DNA of 64,000 nucleotides from Brachyhypopomus gauderio (Eukaryota; Chordata; Actinopteri; Gymnotiformes; Hypopomidae): positions 4,334,220-4,398,219 of the forward strand of contig NC_135221.1 of the NCBI RefSeq assembly GCF_052324685.1, given 5' to 3'. Positions 1 to 12,529 of this stretch are shown piece after piece (positions within the stretch are counted from its first letter, which is position 1; every line of letters starts with the position of its first letter). A model generated the notes under the pieces. That model was not told the DNA's origin. It searched no databases and saw only the letters and a program-made list of their open reading frames with translations. The position numbers were made by a program, and so were the translations under genes.

Positions 1-87
1 ACTGTCACCAGCTTTGATCACTGGCCACAAGCAAACAATGCAGAAGAGAAGGTAGTGAGAGAGAGAGGGGGGTGGGAAGGGGGGGGG

Positions 88-90
<3 letters not shown>

Positions 91-118
<28 letters not shown>
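91..118. repeat. (GA)n microsatellite
   Basis: Pure GA dinucleotide run preceded by a G-rich stretch. Positions 1-544 otherwise show no recognisable gene and probably lie in a LNX intron. Confidence 0.95.
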
Positions 119-123
<5 letters not shown>

Positions 124-478
124 CCTATGCCTTTTGATCAGAAGCATGGCTCAGAGATAGAGGCAGGCTGCTTTAATCTCACCCTGGCCGGCCTGCATCT
201 GGCTTCCCCTCCGGGAGCCAGCGAGGAAGTGACACGCACGCAGGGTGTGACGGGCGGCGGCGTGAAGACGGCTCTCACGGCTCGAGAGGAGTCACACGCG
301 CACAGAACCACATGGCAGGAGCGAGGCGTAAGGAGCGAGGCGGCCACACCGGACCCACTGTGACCGGACCCAGTACCAGACCTGCTGACCCACAGCTGGT
401 GGCTGTCAGAGAGCGTCAGCGTGGCCTGTAGCTGGCGCAGTGGTGGATATTAATCAATCTGGCAACCACTAGCCTAAC

Positions 479-479
<1 letters not shown>

Positions 480-539
<60 letters not shown>
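480..539. repeat. (CA)n microsatellite
   Basis: About 29 CA units beginning a few bases beyond the donor of the LNX exon 679-545. A second, shorter CA run lies on the acceptor side of the same exon (686-715), so this 135-nt exon sits between two CA/GT tracts. Confidence 0.95.
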
Positions 540-540
<1 letters not shown>

Positions 541-544
541 TTAC

Positions 545-684
545 CTTCATGAATATGGAGCGACGCCTGTAGTACTGAGTGTCCAGAGGTCTTCTAGCCC
601 CTCTGCTCTGCAATTCCCCTCCGTCCTCAATGGCGTCCAAGTGCCTCATCACCACAAAGTTCACCCGCACCTCACTGGCCTGCT

Positions 685-717
<33 letters not shown>

Positions 718-1989
718 CGTTTACCCAAGTCACAAGCCGCAGGCTACTGCTGAGGAACAAACACAGGTGCGGACGGATCCCCTCACCTGGATGATCTGGG
801 CGGCGCTCTCCGGCGTGCCGTGCCTGAGGTCGTGCCCGTTGATGGCCAGAACCTTGTCGTTGTTGCGCAGTTTCCCGTCCTTGGCCGCCAGCCCTCCCGG
901 CAGCAGGTCCAGGATGAAGACGCCCGCCTCCTCCGTTTTGCGAATGAGTTTGATGCCGAGAGGCTCGGAGTGCTCGTGCTTCACCAGGGTCACCTGGACC
1001 ACGGTGCCGGGGTTGTGGGGCGCCTGCGAGGCGGGCGGGTGCGGGTGGAGGAGCTCGGCCCGCGGCTTGAAGCCCTTCTCCTGCATGACGGTGAGGCGGA
1101 CGGAAGGGCGGGGCCGTCGTAGCACGGCGATGGCGTGGGCGTGGGGCACGGAGGTCAGGCTGATGTCGTTCGCCTGTGGGGACGCGGCACGCCAACGGGG
1201 TTAGTTCAAACCTGCCTCGCCGGTCAGCCGGTCGTGGCCGCTACCCAGAATCCAGTGGGAACAAGAAATCATTTCTGATATTTATTGGTTTAATGGATTC
1301 TAGTCAAGGGACCCCCCTCCCCCTCCACTAACTCCACCCCCTCCAGTCACCGTAGTCCCTCCCCCCCTCAAACTGCATGTGCAGTGGAACACTATTAACT
1401 CTGTCAATGACACAGACGGTAATCTTCCACAGACTGTAGTCTTGGCAGGTTGAGTCTTGCCCTGAGTGAATACAGTGTTGCAATATGATCCACCTCTGTG
1501 GGAAATCATTTCTGAGGTGCCACCTTCGTCCATTTCTACGTTTCTCCCTCCGAAGACGATCAACGCAAATCAGAAGATCCTGAAACAACGTTGTCATTAG
1601 GCTCATACCGAAAAGTGCCAAGCATGCACTCCTTAGAAAGGCCCTACTTAAAAATCAATGCGTCTATGAGCCCGAAGGGGAAACTGGAGATAGCGTTTCA
1701 GGAAAGGAGATATCCGATCCTCACGGCCCACGACACGTCTCCTCCAGGGCTGCCGCACAACTCCGGGGAGCTAGGGCTCGTCCCCGGGAGCCTGCGGCCT
1801 GGGCCAGAGAGGCCCGTTTGTTCAGAGTCCCACGTGTCTGACGGGCCTAAACGCGGCAGGATGGGTTACTGCCATTCAGCTGTCCGGCCTGGGATTCCTG
1901 AGCTGAATGCAAAGCTGGAGATTCGTTTCTCTCCGTTACTGCATTCCAGTGCTGCTAGGGGCGGAAATCCTGGGAGAGTCCCACACTGA

Positions 1990-2025
<36 letters not shown>

Positions 2026-4138
2026 AGAACATGGCAAAGGAACAATAAAGCCCCGGGAACACGTCGACCCCATTTCCTAAGAAAAGCCAATGAAAACGCA
2101 GCCTTGATTTTTATTAATGGTTAATCTGTATTCAGGACATCGTACAGGCCTAAACTGCAGTGCTAACCAAGTTTGAAGGTTTAACCTTCAAATTTACCAC
2201 AAAGCATGACGTGGCACTGTCAGGAGCAGATCACACACAGGTTGAAGACCAGCACTGCTCCGTCATTTACCCTGAGACACTGTTTAACCAATCTTTCCAC
2301 AAGTCAGCAAAGTGCTGCAACAATATGGGGAAAAATATATGGAAAAATTTCTGGTATTATGGTATTGTTCACCAGTAAATATGTACGCAGTCCTTTTTAT
2401 ACCTATATGACAATACAGTCTACACATACAATTCAAAAACAACAACTACAACAACAACAAGATCTCTGCCTACACCTTAATGGAAACAGGCAGGTCAAAA
2501 ACATGGAGAGAGGACACAGTTCACCCTTATGTACAGGACAGGAAGCAGATAGGGGCCACAATCTGTCTGAACCAAACAAACATATTTCGTTACTGTTTCA
2601 GCTTCCCCCTCGTCAGACACTGTTCTACTCTGTTAAAGAGTCGATGTTAATAAGTGAATCCAGGCCACTGTTTACATGGTAAAGCCAACGTGAGCGAGGA
2701 GAAATTTCACAACATGCATTAACAGCAGGCAGGGATCAGTGCCCTTTACCCAGGAACATGGCTGGAATGCAAACACAACGACACGGGTGTGTGTGCAACG
2801 ACGACCCAGAAGGGAGGGGGCCGTCCACAGATCTTCCAGAGAACTCTCCGCGCGATGCAATCTGGCCGGACCCACGCCCGATGCCCTCGGAACAGACGGC
2901 GATTATATAACGACCTCTAATGTGCCTCACCTCCAGAATGTGATCCCCCGGGGCGAGCTTGGCATCGTGGGCGGCCAGCGAGTCACGCACGATCTCTTGG
3001 ATGACGATGCTCCCCAGGGGCGTGTCCTTCCCGCCCACAATGCGCAGGCCCAGGTCGTCGTCGGGATCCTTCCGGAACAGCTCCACGATGCTGGCCTCAG
3101 CCACCAGGCTGGACCTGAGTGGAGCTCCTGGCAGAGAACGGAGACGGTCCCTAACGTTACCACGCCGTTTCGCCGGCCAGCCGACGCCCAGAAAACACTC
3201 AAATGACTCGTTATCACTATCTAGCACTGAAACGGCGAGGCCGGGTTAGACACTTAAAGCAGCCAATCATTGACTTAATGAAAAGAAGGGTGTTGCCCGT
3301 TGATTCAGAGATTATGATTAAGTACCTATAAATAGAGAATTCAGATATACGCTCCCACAAGACATGGATTACACCATTAATGATGAGGTGCAGACGAGAA
3401 CAGGCAGTGCCAGTCTGATGAAGGCTTCCCATAGAAGTGTTACCTATGGCAGTATAAGATCACTGTGCTGTGATCCCCCTACTACAACCTCCACCCCCAC
3501 CTCCACCTCCACCCCCACCTCCACCCCCTGCCCCATCTCCACCCCCTGCCCCATCCTTAGTCCCCAGCCTCATCAAAGGCACCACCTGCTTTGCTTTCTA
3601 ACCAAGAGTCAACACAGCTGCAAATTATTTCCTGTGCTTTTTACAGGCACCTTCTGCAAACTCTCGACACCTAACATGACAAGTCACAAGCGGGATCAGT
3701 CAGACCACGTCCTCAAAAACACCACTCACCCCCTTAACCCGTCCAAACTCAAGAGAGCACGCTTACCATGTTTGGATAATGTAAACAGAGTCAAACTCAA
3801 CTGTTTCAGGATGTGTAATGTCTAAGTAAAACCTGGTTCACATGCTCTGGTCTAAGAGACAGAAGTCAGACTGTACCATCATCTCCCCCCTCGTCGGCAG
3901 GGTTGGCCGGGCCGGTAAGAGTAGATGCGCGTGTGAGAGCCGGGGCGGATTTGGTGTCGGACTCCCCCTCACTTTTGCCCCCCTTTAGCTCATTCCAGGA
4001 GGGCCTCTTCCTCCTCTCGGCCTCCTCCCTCAGCCGCCTGAACGCCGGGCATCTGGGAAGCAGGACAAGATGGAGGATCAAGCAGAAGTGAGATGAGATG
4101 CAAGGGTGTGCGTGCGCACACACATACACACACAGAAA

Positions 4139-4183
<45 letters not shown>

Positions 4184-6321
4184 GGGAAGAGAGAGGAAGA
4201 AAGTAATAGAGGTCACGGAGATCCATGAGAGTTGCGAACAGGCTTCGTTACTCAGTGGTTTGCTGTTAATTAACGTACAAGACATTCATTACGGGGCAGC
4301 AGCAGGATCTAAAAATAGACCCGCCAGCTCGGCCCAGCACTTCATACTCAGCTTGAATTCAAGAGTCAGCATGAACTGGAGTGGCAGAAAAAAAGAAATA
4401 AATCAATGAGGGCAGAAGAAAAACCCAACACTGCTCATGTCTCTCAGCTGAAAGAAGCTACGTGATGAGCCTTCATCGTGTATTAAACACGCCTGTTTGG
4501 AAGAAGCCTTGTATCTCCGGTGGGTGGCAGGTGATGTAAGCTTGGCTGGTACACAGAGCCGCACGACGGGGAGGGAGGAGAGAGAGACAGAGAGGGAGTG
4601 AGACAGGAAGGGAGACAGGGAAGGAGACAGGCGCTATGCAAATGTGGACGGCTGCTGCATTGCAGGCAGGAGGACAACACGGGTCACCTAGAGCAGAATC
4701 GGGCCACGCCCTCCCCAGCCAACACTCCCCACTCGCCGTGTTTACACTGAGCCCTCTCCAGCACACACGAATTACCAGCCAAACCACTCTCGGATCTCTG
4801 CATTACATCACAGCCGACGGTGGGGGACGGAAGCTCAGGCCGTGCGGGTGAGAGGAAGAGTACACAGGGGACAGCCGCACACTACACAGATCAAACGTCC
4901 GCTCCACTCGTGTCCACACCGGGGTTTCTTGCGGCTACTCTCCGAGCTTATGCATTTCTTCAAATATGTGTCCATTCATTTGTTTAGCTTTTGTTCCTCG
5001 CAGTAACAGACACGCCGACAACCAAAGCGTGCCGGCAATCAGGTGATTGCTAATTCCATGATTTGAAAAGCATGCGGTTATAATTAAAGCAAAACCCTAA
5101 AGTGAAACCATATTAGTCATTCATTAATCCAGCTAAGTTGAGTCAAATCTCTCCGTCCCCACTAGCCTGGGATAAACCGCATTCCAGAGATGCCCGAGCA
5201 GCATTTTTTGATCAGTGTGTATCAAACCTCTGCATTTCACCTATGGATCCAAAACACAATAATCACCATGTGATATTTTTATCGGAATCCCTGTCCTGAT
5301 TTGCATACTCTGCATACTGAATGCCGATCAGTTTTCTCTTCTGGCAAGAGTAGAGGCAGTATACTTCACTCCTGCCCCAACAGGGTGGAACTATTTACAT
5401 TCAATCCATGGGCTCTCGAAATTAAGACTTTTACAGCATTCAACCACAGCTTATGAAGGATTAGGACTTCTTCTGGAAGGAGAGTCTTATTTCAATCTCA
5501 GTAAACTTTTAACACTCTGCTGACTGAACTTTCAGCACTTCTATCTTGTTCATTTAGGCAGCAAAGTAGTTTCAAAAGTTCTTTATTTAAAAAAAGAGAG
5601 AATATTCTGTTCGGTTCACAGTGAATGAAAAACCATGAAGATGGCAAAGCAGAAGAGAGAAGAGAATAAGCTCTTCTCCAGACAGACATTAAGAGAGTCC
5701 ATCAAACGTCCATCAAAACGTTCCAGTCCCCCATAATCACAGTTTTAAACCAAAGTACTACTGCACAAGCGTTGGCCTCCTGCCTGCTTCATGTTTCTGG
5801 AATTTCCCCTTGTACCATCTTGGAGGGTGATGTTCGGGGGGCCCTCCAGACAGATACCCCCCCCCCCACACACACACACACACACACACACCCACCCACC
5901 CCACCCCACCCGCGCTCTGCCTCTGAACCAACCTGTTGTGCAGGTGCGGCTGCAGCTCGCAGCGCTGCATGGTCTCCTGGCACTCGCTGTAGAAGGGGCA
6001 CAGTACGGTCAGCTTGTCCAGCAGGTTTCGTACCAGGTGGCTGGACGAGCGACACTGCTGCAGCTGGAGCTGCTTGCGGTCCACGGGGCAGAAGTCCTGC
6101 TCCCCCAGGAAGCTGCTCAGACACTGCTGGCAGTAGGTGTGGCCGCACGGCGTGTCCACGGGGCACAGCAGCGGCTGCAGACATATGTGGCAGACCAGCT
6201 CGTCGTCCACGTCGGTCTGGTACTCGTACAGGTGGCTGTCCTGGGCCTCGTGGCCCTGACCGCACTCCTTACACACGCGCGCCCACGTCAGGCCGGCCAC
6301 CGGCGCTCTGGGCTCCGTCAT
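545..6321 (-). CDS. lnx2b: LNX2-like RING/PDZ E3 ubiquitin ligase (5' part; 3' end outside window)
   Basis: Ligand-of-Numb-protein-X type E3 ligase: the RING recruits E2 and the PDZ domains bind substrates. Coding exons in gene order: 6321-5933, 4052-3877, 3127-2931, 1173-787, 679-545. All junctions have GT/AG and the phases join (2, 1, 0, 0, 0). Exon 1 encodes a C3HC4 RING (CHICLQPLL, then DTPCGHTYC and DFCPVDRK) followed by a zinc-finger segment ending HNR|CPAF. Exons 3 and 4 encode PDZ1 (loop LGLRI), and exons 4 and 5 PDZ2 (loop LGIKL, then [20 protein letters not shown]). PDZ2 wording ([15 protein letters not shown]) is closer to LNX2 than LNX1 as I remember them. Known LNX1/2 carry four PDZ domains, so PDZ3 and PDZ4 should lie left of position 1. 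The start ATG (6321) follows an acceptor-like site at 6333, so 5'UTR may be spliced. The Numb-binding NPAF/NPAY position reads NPAD here. LNX family is near certain; the 2b assignment is a guess. Confidence 0.88.
1174..2930 (-). other. LNX gene intron (PDZ1 to PDZ2 exons), no gene content
   Basis: Intron between the exons ending 2931 and starting 1173. It holds a pure 29-base poly-G run (1991-2019) and otherwise unremarkable unique-looking sequence. The short ORFs here show no family resemblance. Confidence 0.75.
1991..2019. repeat. Poly-G run
   Basis: 29 consecutive G residues. Length is unreliable in such a homopolymer. Confidence 0.9.
4142..4178. repeat. (GA)n microsatellite
   Basis: Pure GA run about 90 bases upstream (in transcript sense) of the LNX linker exon acceptor. 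On the transcribed strand it is a CT-rich tract that could extend the polypyrimidine region. Confidence 0.93.
5868..5890. repeat. (CA)n microsatellite
   Basis: Short CA run beside a C-run, about 45 bases beyond the donor of the RING exon. Confidence 0.9.
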
Positions 6322-6332
6322 GGTCCGCGGGA

Positions 6333-7598
6333 CTGTGGCCGAGAAGGGGGGGGGGGGGTGTTCGGATTCAGGAGGATCGCGGCTGGTCTGCGCTCGACCC
6401 CTCTCCCCCGCTCTTTCTCCGAGCTTCGCTAGATGGAAACACTGTCGGCGAGAAGCGTTTTCAGTCCAGAGAAGGAAGGAACCACCCATCTGCTCGGTCT
6501 CCTCATCCTGCACTTCTGGTGGAAAAGAGAACAAAGAAAATCTGAGGCTGGAGGAGGTATGGGGGGTTTTTTTGGCTCCTGCTGGCTGGACAGGAAATGA
6601 CATAAATGTACTTAACAGTAACAATATGGGGGAGGGGGGGCGGGCTGCAGCTGTATCCTCAACACCAGTTCCCTCTACACCAGAAAAGCCAGCTAGGCCA
6701 AAGGTCACAGTTCACTTCATTAAGAAGGTTACGCTCCATAAAATGATTGGAGAGCAACTGTCAAAACTCACCTAACGGGAGGGAGCAGAAACACGGCACG
6801 AAATGACCGAGAGAACCAAGAAGGGGCTGTGTGCAAATGCCGGCCATGTCACTAAAACATCTCACGCCCAATCAACAGTGAGTTCCTGCCCCTGTGAAGC
6901 CTAACCCATCCTAATTTCTCCCACGAGAAAAACACAGCAAAACCAGAAATGTCCACTCTCAATACAGACCATTTAAGTATGAAAATTAAGAAAAGCAACG
7001 TTCAATTAAAACATACTAAATGACTAATATTTCCTTCAACAATGAGCAATCGCAAGTCATGTTTCATTTACAGATTACAAAACATGGAGAGATGTAAAAT
7101 ACGAACGCAAATCAAGCACAAAATTTGGGAAAGTTTAAAAATGTGAATCTCTACCCCCCCAATCAACCTGACTGACCTCATCATTTATACCAGATCATTC
7201 ACCACGGGGCGTTCACAGTAAACAAACAGTAAACAAACACATGCGCCCGCGTGCAGCGCAGACCGTGAAGCCCATTCGCTGCTCCCACCCACCTCGGACG
7301 CTGACGGCAGAGACGACGACCTCACAGAAGCCTCTGCATGCGAAAGAGAAATTCAGACTCAACAGCTGCGATGGCTCTGCCTCCTGCCTGAACGAAACTG
7401 AAGTCCTTCATCTCCGATGGTGTACGTGTGTGTGTGCGTGCACGCGTGTATGCGTGCCTGTGTGTGTGTGTGTGTGTGTGTGTGTGCATGCATACACAAG
7501 GACATGCAACTCGAGAGAACCGTGTGACTTGCTAGAGGGGAGCTCAGCGGAGTGCACAGGGGTGTTCAGTGTCTGGCCACGTGGACTAAGGAGGAGGG

Positions 7599-7630
<32 letters not shown>

Positions 7631-9697
7631 ATATTAAACAAACATAGGCAAAGTGATCCAAGCAGCCATTACAACTCCTGACTAAGTACAATGTGCCTTG
7701 AGAGTATCTTTGTGTGTGTGTGTGTGTGTGTGTGGGGGAGGGAGAAAAGTGCTTAATTAAAAATACATTGTCTGGGATTAACCAGGACAGTCTCTGTCTC
7801 TCCGCCTGTGTCTCTCTCTCTCTCTCTCTCTCTCTCTATTTCTCCACCATGTTCCTGTCCTCTGGCATGCTCTCTGCAGTAGGAGAAGCACCGGTGACAG
7901 CTGAAGACACCTCTAAACCACACCGCTGCTACACTGCTTTGTCCCATTTGACAAAGGACAGGATGACTCATTTCAAAAATATTCAACGGTCAAGGGAGTC
8001 GTAAGTTCCAACACAAACACACGACTGTGAATACTCTAAACACAGAGTAAAGAAGTACACCTGCTTGTTTGCTTTAAGGGTTATCGAAAGCAGTGATAAA
8101 AAAAATAGAAAAATTCATCTGCTGTTGCATTTTAAAGGTGTGAGTACAGCATTTTGCCCTTGTGTACAGGGGGTAAAACCAGTGACCCTGGTTAAAAGCC
8201 CCTCTGCAGAAGTCCTTGGAACATCTAACAGAGCAGAGAGGTGAGTGAGTGGCCCATCTTTACTAATCCAGCACTTTATGACACAGCAGTTCTCAAGGGT
8301 GTTCCTTGGTGAAGCCTTCAACAAATGTCAGTCAAGAAAGATGTAGCTTAATACCACTACCTTAATATTGATTATGTAAAGGAATGGGGGGGGGGGTGAG
8401 TTGCAGAACAGACAAATTGTTCATTTACATATCAAACTATTTCCAGACTGCTTAATTTGAAACACAATATTACCATTAGGTAATTGAAAACATCAGTGTT
8501 TGTCAGCACGAACAGTGTGTTATGGGATACTCCCATGCAATTAATCTATCCCATTACATTGATACCTTTCTTGTGAAGACAAAGATATCTTCTTATATAG
8601 GCCTAATAAAATCAATATCACTGTCCATTCTTTAAGTGTTCTAGTCAATACAGAGCTTTCCAATTTTAAAGGGAAGGTGGCAACTATAGCACAAACAGTA
8701 AATCAGTCCCTCTGTGCCTCTGTCCGGAAGATCATGAATCATTTTCTGTACCACACCCTTAGCTGCAGTACCACAGCCAGAACTCGGCGGAAGAGGTGCG
8801 TGACTGGGTTTACCTGAAATTAGTGCATCTTGACTAGCCTGCACTACTGAGGGACAGGGGGAGGGAGTCTGTAAACCACACCCTCATCATATCACTGGCT
8901 GATACCATCATCCCCTCCCCGCAGGCTTGGAACTCATTTCACCGCCATCTTGGATCTCATGGACACTAAAGGGGTCCATGATGCAGCCAGATTCAACACA
9001 CAACTCACAGTCTCCTTTCAGACAGAAAACTCTCTGTGTAGATCAGGTCAGAAACACACACATCATAGAGAGACCCATAAACACAGTCCACTGCTGTAAA
9101 CTGCTATTGTTTGACCAGTGCACAATAACAAAACATGGTCACAGGAAACATACTAGGTAGTTTTTAAGCACCTGCTGGTGAGGTAAGTCAAATGAGACCA
9201 AACTAGATAAAAGGAAAAAATAACAAGAACGTTCAACATAAACTAAAATGTTGCTCATTCAAAATATTAAACATTTTCTTTAGTAAACAGGTTTTGAACG
9301 ATTTACACAGATAATTGAAGAATACCACGTATTAGAAACGCTGGCAGCCCCAACTCAACGACCTGATACTTGAGGACCATAAATCATTTATCCGTCAGCT
9401 GACTGAATCTGTTCAAACCGACAACAGGAGTGAACTTTAATATCCGACTAATCTCACAGTCTTTTATTCGAGCATAATATATAGTTTAATAGACCTTATC
9501 AGTTCTCGCAAAGGACCTGAACAACTGTATTGTGTACTTTACATGCTAGACTTGGAAAGTACCGTCATCTCGGTGTCACTAAACCTAAATCGCGATTATT
9601 CGTCCACTATTTTAAATCTTTGTACAACCTACAGGCTCTTGGGCTGGGGGGACGAGTAGTCGACTTTACCGACATAACCGCGAAGACCGAAACTCAC
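6333..9697. other. Stretch upstream of the RING exon, no gene recognised
   Basis: Probably LNX intron 1 if the first exon is at 9698. It contains three GT runs (7460-7487, 7601-7627, 7710-7734), a CT run (7813-7837) and AT-rich single-copy-looking DNA. All ORFs here are short, and several are only translated dinucleotide repeats. Confidence 0.6.
7460..7834. repeat. Cluster of GT and CT microsatellites
   Basis: Three GT runs (7460-7487, 7601-7627, 7710-7734) and a CT run (7813-7837) within 400 bases. Confidence 0.92.
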
Positions 9698-9950
9698 CTG
9701 AGACGATACTCCGGAAGTGGCTAATATAACAAAGAACGACTTCGGAAAAAAAGACCTTAGAAAGAAACAAACTATAATAACCGAAGTAATGTGCTATTCT
9801 CGCAATGATATAAGTCCCTCTGCCATATGGCCACCACAGGATATCGCTCCGGGTTGTTTTATTCCGTTAACGACGCCGTGTTGTCAGTTTGGAGCAACAC
9901 ACCGTGTGGTGAGGTTGTTCACGAGCCCTGTGCAGGTAGGGCCAATGTAA
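9698..9950 (-). other. Possible non-coding first exon of the LNX gene (right limit approximate)
   Basis: A strong minus-strand donor, CGTCTCAG|GTGAGTTTCGG, ends at 9698. It lies in the only GC-richer stretch upstream of the RING exon, and the RING exon has a good acceptor (GGCCACAG|TCCCGCGGACCATG, exon from 6332). Together they would give a spliced 5'UTR with a 3.4 kb first intron. The right-hand limit is arbitrary; I see no clear TATA box. This is inference from splice-site quality only. Confidence 0.35.
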
Positions 9951-10380
9951 ATGAGCCTTACGCGCGCCAGGTAGTGAACGGCGCGCGGACATTTGGACAC
10001 TTTGCACAAATGTGCAGTGCAATTCGATATCTTATAGACATATTTGATTTACATATTAATCACAACAGGACAGCAACATGAGTCGGGTCTTTAGAATGTT
10101 TAATGGGGGAAAGAGTAGCTGTATGGCAAGACAGCTCGATTCATGAAAAGATTCGTGAATTAATATTCAGTATTCTGATTTATGTGCTTTTTTATGCTTA
10201 GCTTTTTATGTCATTGTCTTTCCCAAGACTGCCACTGCAGGATATGGGGCGAGGACACACACACACACACACGCACACACACACACACACTCCCGCGAAT
10301 CAAATTTTGTGCATGTGTGTATACACAATAAGCGTATATGTATATATACACAGACATGTATACTTACATATATATAAATC

Positions 10381-10442
<62 letters not shown>

Positions 10443-12495
10443 ATTTGACTCTCTTGCTGCTAACTGGACACCATTGTAAAAAGTGAATCCACATAAATCC
10501 CTAATACTTCAGTTGTTCATTTAAGGTAATAAGCAAGTTCAGTTGTCAGGTGCTTTTTCTGCCTGTTTGTGTGTGTAATTGCTTTATGAGTCAGTAATTT
10601 AATTATCAAATTAATTACAATGACCTTCACTTCAGGTTATTCAAAGTGTGCTCAAATATTATCATGGGAAACAACAAAGATGCATGTTTCTTATATACCT
10701 GTATATAAATAGAACATTACATTAAACCTTAGTTTAGATTAATCATTCTCAGTAATTCCTGTTTCTTTATTTGAAACTGAAGAGGGTGTTAAAAAAAGCC
10801 TCTCTAAATGATACCCAATAAAGTAATAAGACATTGTTTGAAACCCTGCCACTTAAAAGGCCTTTGACACTCAGACACTGGCAGCTTCCAGACCCCTGCA
10901 GGACACAGGGGAAGACCCCCCCACCACACACACACACTCACCCTCGTAAAACCACTCTGTTCAGACTTGTTACACACTGATTTATGCTCTTGTGGGTCCT
11001 GCACAGACAATGACATTTGCTGATTAAATAAATCATGTTCAAGTGTTTTAGGTTCTCTCTTTTATCTAGTTTTTATCCAGCTTTTGCATTATATTCTGGA
11101 TGTAGTATATATGTGCTGCACAAGGGTAGTAAAGTTAGTAAAGTTACTCCACTGTATATAGAACAACAAAGACAACAACACATTTGTACTGCTTTCTAGT
11201 TTTTATTTTTTCTTCAAGTAGAGCACTGTCAGTCTAAATGAACTTTTGTCATTTCTCTTTTATCATCATAATCTGACTTGTTGAAATCTGTTTGAGACAC
11301 ACTGCATTTGTCATCTTGCATAATTCATGGCAAAATGTTTCGCATTAACGCGCTCCATGACAGACTGATGAATATGTCTCGCTACATGTGTAAGGTGTGT
11401 AGTGCATGTGCTCTACAGAGCGAAGTGAAGCCACTACCGAGTGTGAGTGGTGCCACACGTGTGTGCACTGTGTGGACCTGCACAGCTGCCAACAGATGCT
11501 AAACGCAGACTCCAGAAAAAGGCTCGAGAGTGACACCGTGTGGCCAGGCTTTGCATTCTCAGCCATCATTCAGCCAGCGCCAATTGCCAGGGGATGATTC
11601 TGGTGATCTAATACCTAAAAAAATCAAGCCGCATACAAATTCCAAAACCAACAAAACACAGTAAAAATCATAATTTGGTAAATGCAATGTGAACTTACCA
11701 CAAGGAACAAAAATGAATGAGACCATAATTAAATATGTTATCTAGCATGTGGTGAACAAGAGGAGTTTGGCTGGTGGTGGGAAAAGTTGCCTGAAACTCT
11801 GAGGCTGGAGTGTAAAGACGACAATAAAAGAGGCCGCGGTGAAGGACATCCTTCCTGAATCATCTCCACAAGCTTGTGTGTTTGAGCAGGGCTCCTCACA
11901 AACAAGAATGGGCCTGTTTGTCCTTGCCGGGATCGGTAAACATCCTCGACACAAACACCAATGAGGGGGAGAAAAAACTCACCAAGCCAGCTGCACTCTC
12001 ACTGCAGTCTGCCTTTGATGTCTGCAGGGGTGAGCTGATAATGGAGCTTCTAACATCTTAATCCTTTTAATTGTAGCGCAGCTCACTCAAGGTTTATCTT
12101 GCTCACTATGACCTAATAGAAGGGATCAGATTTATGACCAAATGTCCCGTATCTTATAAGGCTTGTATGTGGAACCTTGATCTTTTGGGGTGGATTCTGT
12201 GATTGCCCAAAAACACAGAGAAACTGACCCACGCTTAATCTTGGGGTTTAACATGGACGGGCTGATGAATGGGTGAATGAATGAATGAATGAATGAACAA
12301 ATGCATGAATTGATGAATGTGTCTGATTTGTTAAGGCTATGATGATTAAGGTCCTGTGCATGCAGTCTGAGAGTGCAAAGTCAAAAACTTTGCAGATTTG
12401 CGGTCTCTGGGTTTTTTTCCGCTAGTCGTAATGTCACGAGAGTCTACAGCCTGCTGCCTAATGTTATTGGTCTATGTAAGTACAAATATATGGTT

Positions 12496-12529
<34 letters not shown>

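Larger units (their letters stand above)
4053..5932 (-). other. LNX gene intron (RING exon to linker exon)
   Basis: Intron between the RING/zinc-finger exon and the linker exon. It holds a GA microsatellite (4142-4178) just beside the acceptor and a CA tract (5868-5890) next to the donor. No coding signal was recognised. The smaller intron 3128-3876 holds only a CCACCT-rich stretch at 3480-3560. Confidence 0.75.

Noticed and set aside
545-6321. PDZRN3/PDZRN4 (LNX3/4) identity for the RING-PDZ gene
   Set aside because: The RING, zinc-finger and PDZ1/PDZ2 wording matches LNX1/2 (for example [20 protein letters not shown]); PDZRN proteins differ in these segments.
5772-6545. Plus-strand ORFs of 257 and 213 codons
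   Set aside because: Antisense to the LNX RING exon and running through a CA repeat and G run.
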